A stretch of 31,701 nt of DNA from Coemansia sp. RSA 922 (taxonomy: Eukaryota; Kickxellomycota; Kickxellomycetes; Kickxellales; Kickxellaceae): positions 1-31,701 of the forward strand of contig JANBQS010000135.1 in the NCBI GenBank assembly GCA_027577415.1, read 5' to 3'. A model generated the notes under the pieces. The model was not told the DNA's origin. It searched no databases and saw only the letters and a program-made list of their open reading frames with translations. Shown one piece after another: positions 30,548 through 31,701 of the stretch; within the stretch, counting starts at the first letter, position 1, and every line of letters begins with the position of its first letter. A program made the position numbers and the translations under genes.

Positions 30548-30564
30548 TGTCACAAGTTGTGACA
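30548..30564. promoter_or_regulatory. 17-base perfect palindrome TGTCACAAGTTGTGACA
   Basis: Two 8-base arms around a central G, in the shared ILV6 copy 2/ILV5 promoter. An arm this long is unlikely by chance in one short promoter and suggests an operator for a dimeric factor. Confidence 0.4.
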
Positions 30565-30777
30565 TGCGTATCGCCCAATGCCCAAAAGCGGCCTAAAGAA
30601 AGGGATTTGCAAGGAGCTGGAAAATGGTACTGTTTCCGGTGTGACTTGCTCGCCTGCACATGCCTAATGAACTTGTCCGCCTTGCCCTCTGCCGGAACTA
30701 GGCGAGCCAATCGCCAGTTGCAGCGGCAAACAAGCAAAACGAGGCCGCCCTTTGTATGCGTCGACTAAATGGCGTTG

Positions 30778-30784
30778 TGAGTCA
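30778..30784. promoter_or_regulatory. Gcn4-type site in the ILV6 copy 2/ILV5 promoter
   Basis: Exact TGAGTCA heptamer, 83 bases before the ILV5 TATA box and 239 bases before the ILV5 ATG. Confidence 0.6.
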
Positions 30785-30860
30785 ACAGAGATAACACTCA
30801 CATTTCTTCGGAGCAGGGGATGGGAGGATGATATTGCGCGGCGCCAACGAAAAAAAAGGG

Positions 30861-30867
30861 TATAAAG
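30861..30867 (+). promoter_or_regulatory. ILV5 TATA box
   Basis: TATAAAG, about 160 bases before the ATG at 31023, with a pyrimidine-rich leader after it. Confidence 0.6.
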
Positions 30868-31022
30868 ACTGGGCCTTGCCTCTCCCTCTTCCCTGTTGCA
30901 AGAGTTCGATACGAAACGCAAACACTTCTCTTCTGTATAATTCAACTTATCTACGACATTTTTGCCTGTTACGCCCGCGTAAGCTTACACATCTACTTTT
31001 AACACATAGCCTAACATTGACA

Positions 31023-31701
31023 ATGGCCTCTCGTGCTGCTGCTCGCTCTTTCGCTCGCTCTGCTGCTTCGGCTGCTCGTGCACCCATCGCCTCGCGCGTC
31101 CTGGCGGCTGCTCCTCGCTTTGCTGCCCGCGCCGCTGCTCCCGCTGTCTTTAGCTCGGTAAGTCTCTTCCTCTTCTTCTGCCCATGTTACGTGTTGCCTA
31201 GCTTTTCTTGCGATCCAGCGCTCTAGAACATCGAGCTACTCAATGAGGATGCATGGCTTCACTTAGTAAGCTCGATCTTGGAATTGGCGTGGCACACAAG
31301 AGCAGTAAACAGTGTGCCATTTTTTTTCCTTGCTACTGGACGTCCTCTCCCTCTTTGGCCAAATGAGCCCTACAGCCAGTGTGTGTGCCCCAGGCCTTCG
31401 CCTCCCGCCTTCCATAGTCGTATTGCGCACATGGCAAATGTCGATGAGCCTAGAGCATAGGGATTGCCCCTTCTCCGCTCACTTATTTTGGACTATCTTT
31501 GAAGATCCATGGAAGTAGCATGTGAATGAAGACGGCTCCAAGCGGCACATTGTTTTTTTTTATTCCCGCTCGTCCTGATAAAGATCCAAATGAGCTAATC
31601 GTCTGACTACACTTTCTTTTGTCTTTTAGAGCCTCCAGCAATCTCGCGGCATCAAGACCTTGAACTTTGGCGGATCTCAGGAGAAGGTTTATGAGCGCTC
31701 G
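31023..31701 (+). CDS. ILV5: Ketol-acid reductoisomerase, N-terminal part (cut by window end)
   Basis: The enzyme converts 2-acetolactate and 2-aceto-2-hydroxybutyrate to dihydroxy acids with NADPH, the step right after Ilv2. Exon 1 (31023-31157) encodes exactly 45 residues, an Ala/Arg/Ser mitochondrial presequence (MASRAAARSFARSAASAA...). The intron is 31158-31629 (GTAAGT...TTTTAG). Exon 2 begins SLQQSRGIKTLNFGGSQEKV and continues YERS at the window edge. This matches the start of mature yeast Ilv5 (RGLKQINFGGTVETVYER). Only 69 codons are visible; the NADPH and catalytic domains lie outside. The identification rests on this short but distinctive block plus the presequence and the ILV neighbours. 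Confidence 0.82.
31158..31629 (+). other. ILV5 intron 1
   Basis: 472 bases, phase 0, GTAAGT donor and a pyrimidine-rich TCTTTTAG acceptor. It separates the presequence exon from the enzyme. Nothing else recognisable lies inside. Confidence 0.85.

Larger units (their letters stand above)
30260..31022. promoter_or_regulatory. Divergent promoter of ILV6 copy 2 and ILV5
   Basis: 760 bases with no gene. It contains two strong palindromes (30483-30496 and 30548-30564), a Gcn4-type site (30778-30784) and the ILV5 TATA box (30861-30867). Short frames across it are not gene-like. Confidence 0.6.

Overview
This is eukaryotic DNA, almost certainly fungal. Genes are dense, on both strands, and mostly intronless or carrying one short GT-AG intron. 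TATA boxes usually sit 60-160 bases before an ATG. The family set fits a fungus: a Scy1-like pseudokinase, CHD1, Zn-type ALA dehydratase, exosome Rrp4, concentrative nucleoside transporters, and mitochondrial branched-chain amino acid enzymes with import presequences. A KIAA0930/DUF2045 gene, CNT transporters and full-length CHD1 together suggest an early-diverging lineage (Kickxellomycotina-like is my guess). That placement is inference.

Layout. 0.3-4.6 kb: an unrecognised low-complexity protein with a C-terminal membrane segment and one intron, then a Scy1-like (SCYL1/Cex1) pseudokinase, both +. 4.6-6.7 kb: a small accessory island with three related short secreted Gly-rich peptide genes (+) and a possible fourth unrelated one. 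6.8-12.3 kb: CHD1 chromatin remodeller (-). 13.0-13.3 kb: a TATA-driven small gene whose two repeat halves lie in different frames across a T7 run. 13.3-16.8 kb: a Cys-rich unknown and a two-exon KIAA0930-family gene, both -. 17.5-20.2 kb: HEM2 (heme synthesis) and RRP4 (RNA exosome), both +, with a decayed ORF between them. 20.9-25.0 kb: two tandem CNT nucleoside transporters (+) that differ at a base-contact residue of the family. 25.0-31.7 kb: a branched-chain amino acid block holding ILV2 (-), two different ILV6 regulatory subunits (-, -) and the start of ILV5 (+, cut by the window end).

The ILV block is the main result. The acetolactate synthase catalytic subunit, two versions of its ACT-domain regulatory subunit, and the next pathway enzyme (ketol-acid reductoisomerase) are contiguous. 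All appear to be mitochondrial. Exact Gcn4-type heptamers (TGAGTCA/TGACTCA) occur in all three ILV promoter regions, and by eye I found none elsewhere in the window. This looks like a co-regulated primary-metabolism gene cluster. The second point of interest is the secreted-peptide island between the Scy1-like gene and CHD1.
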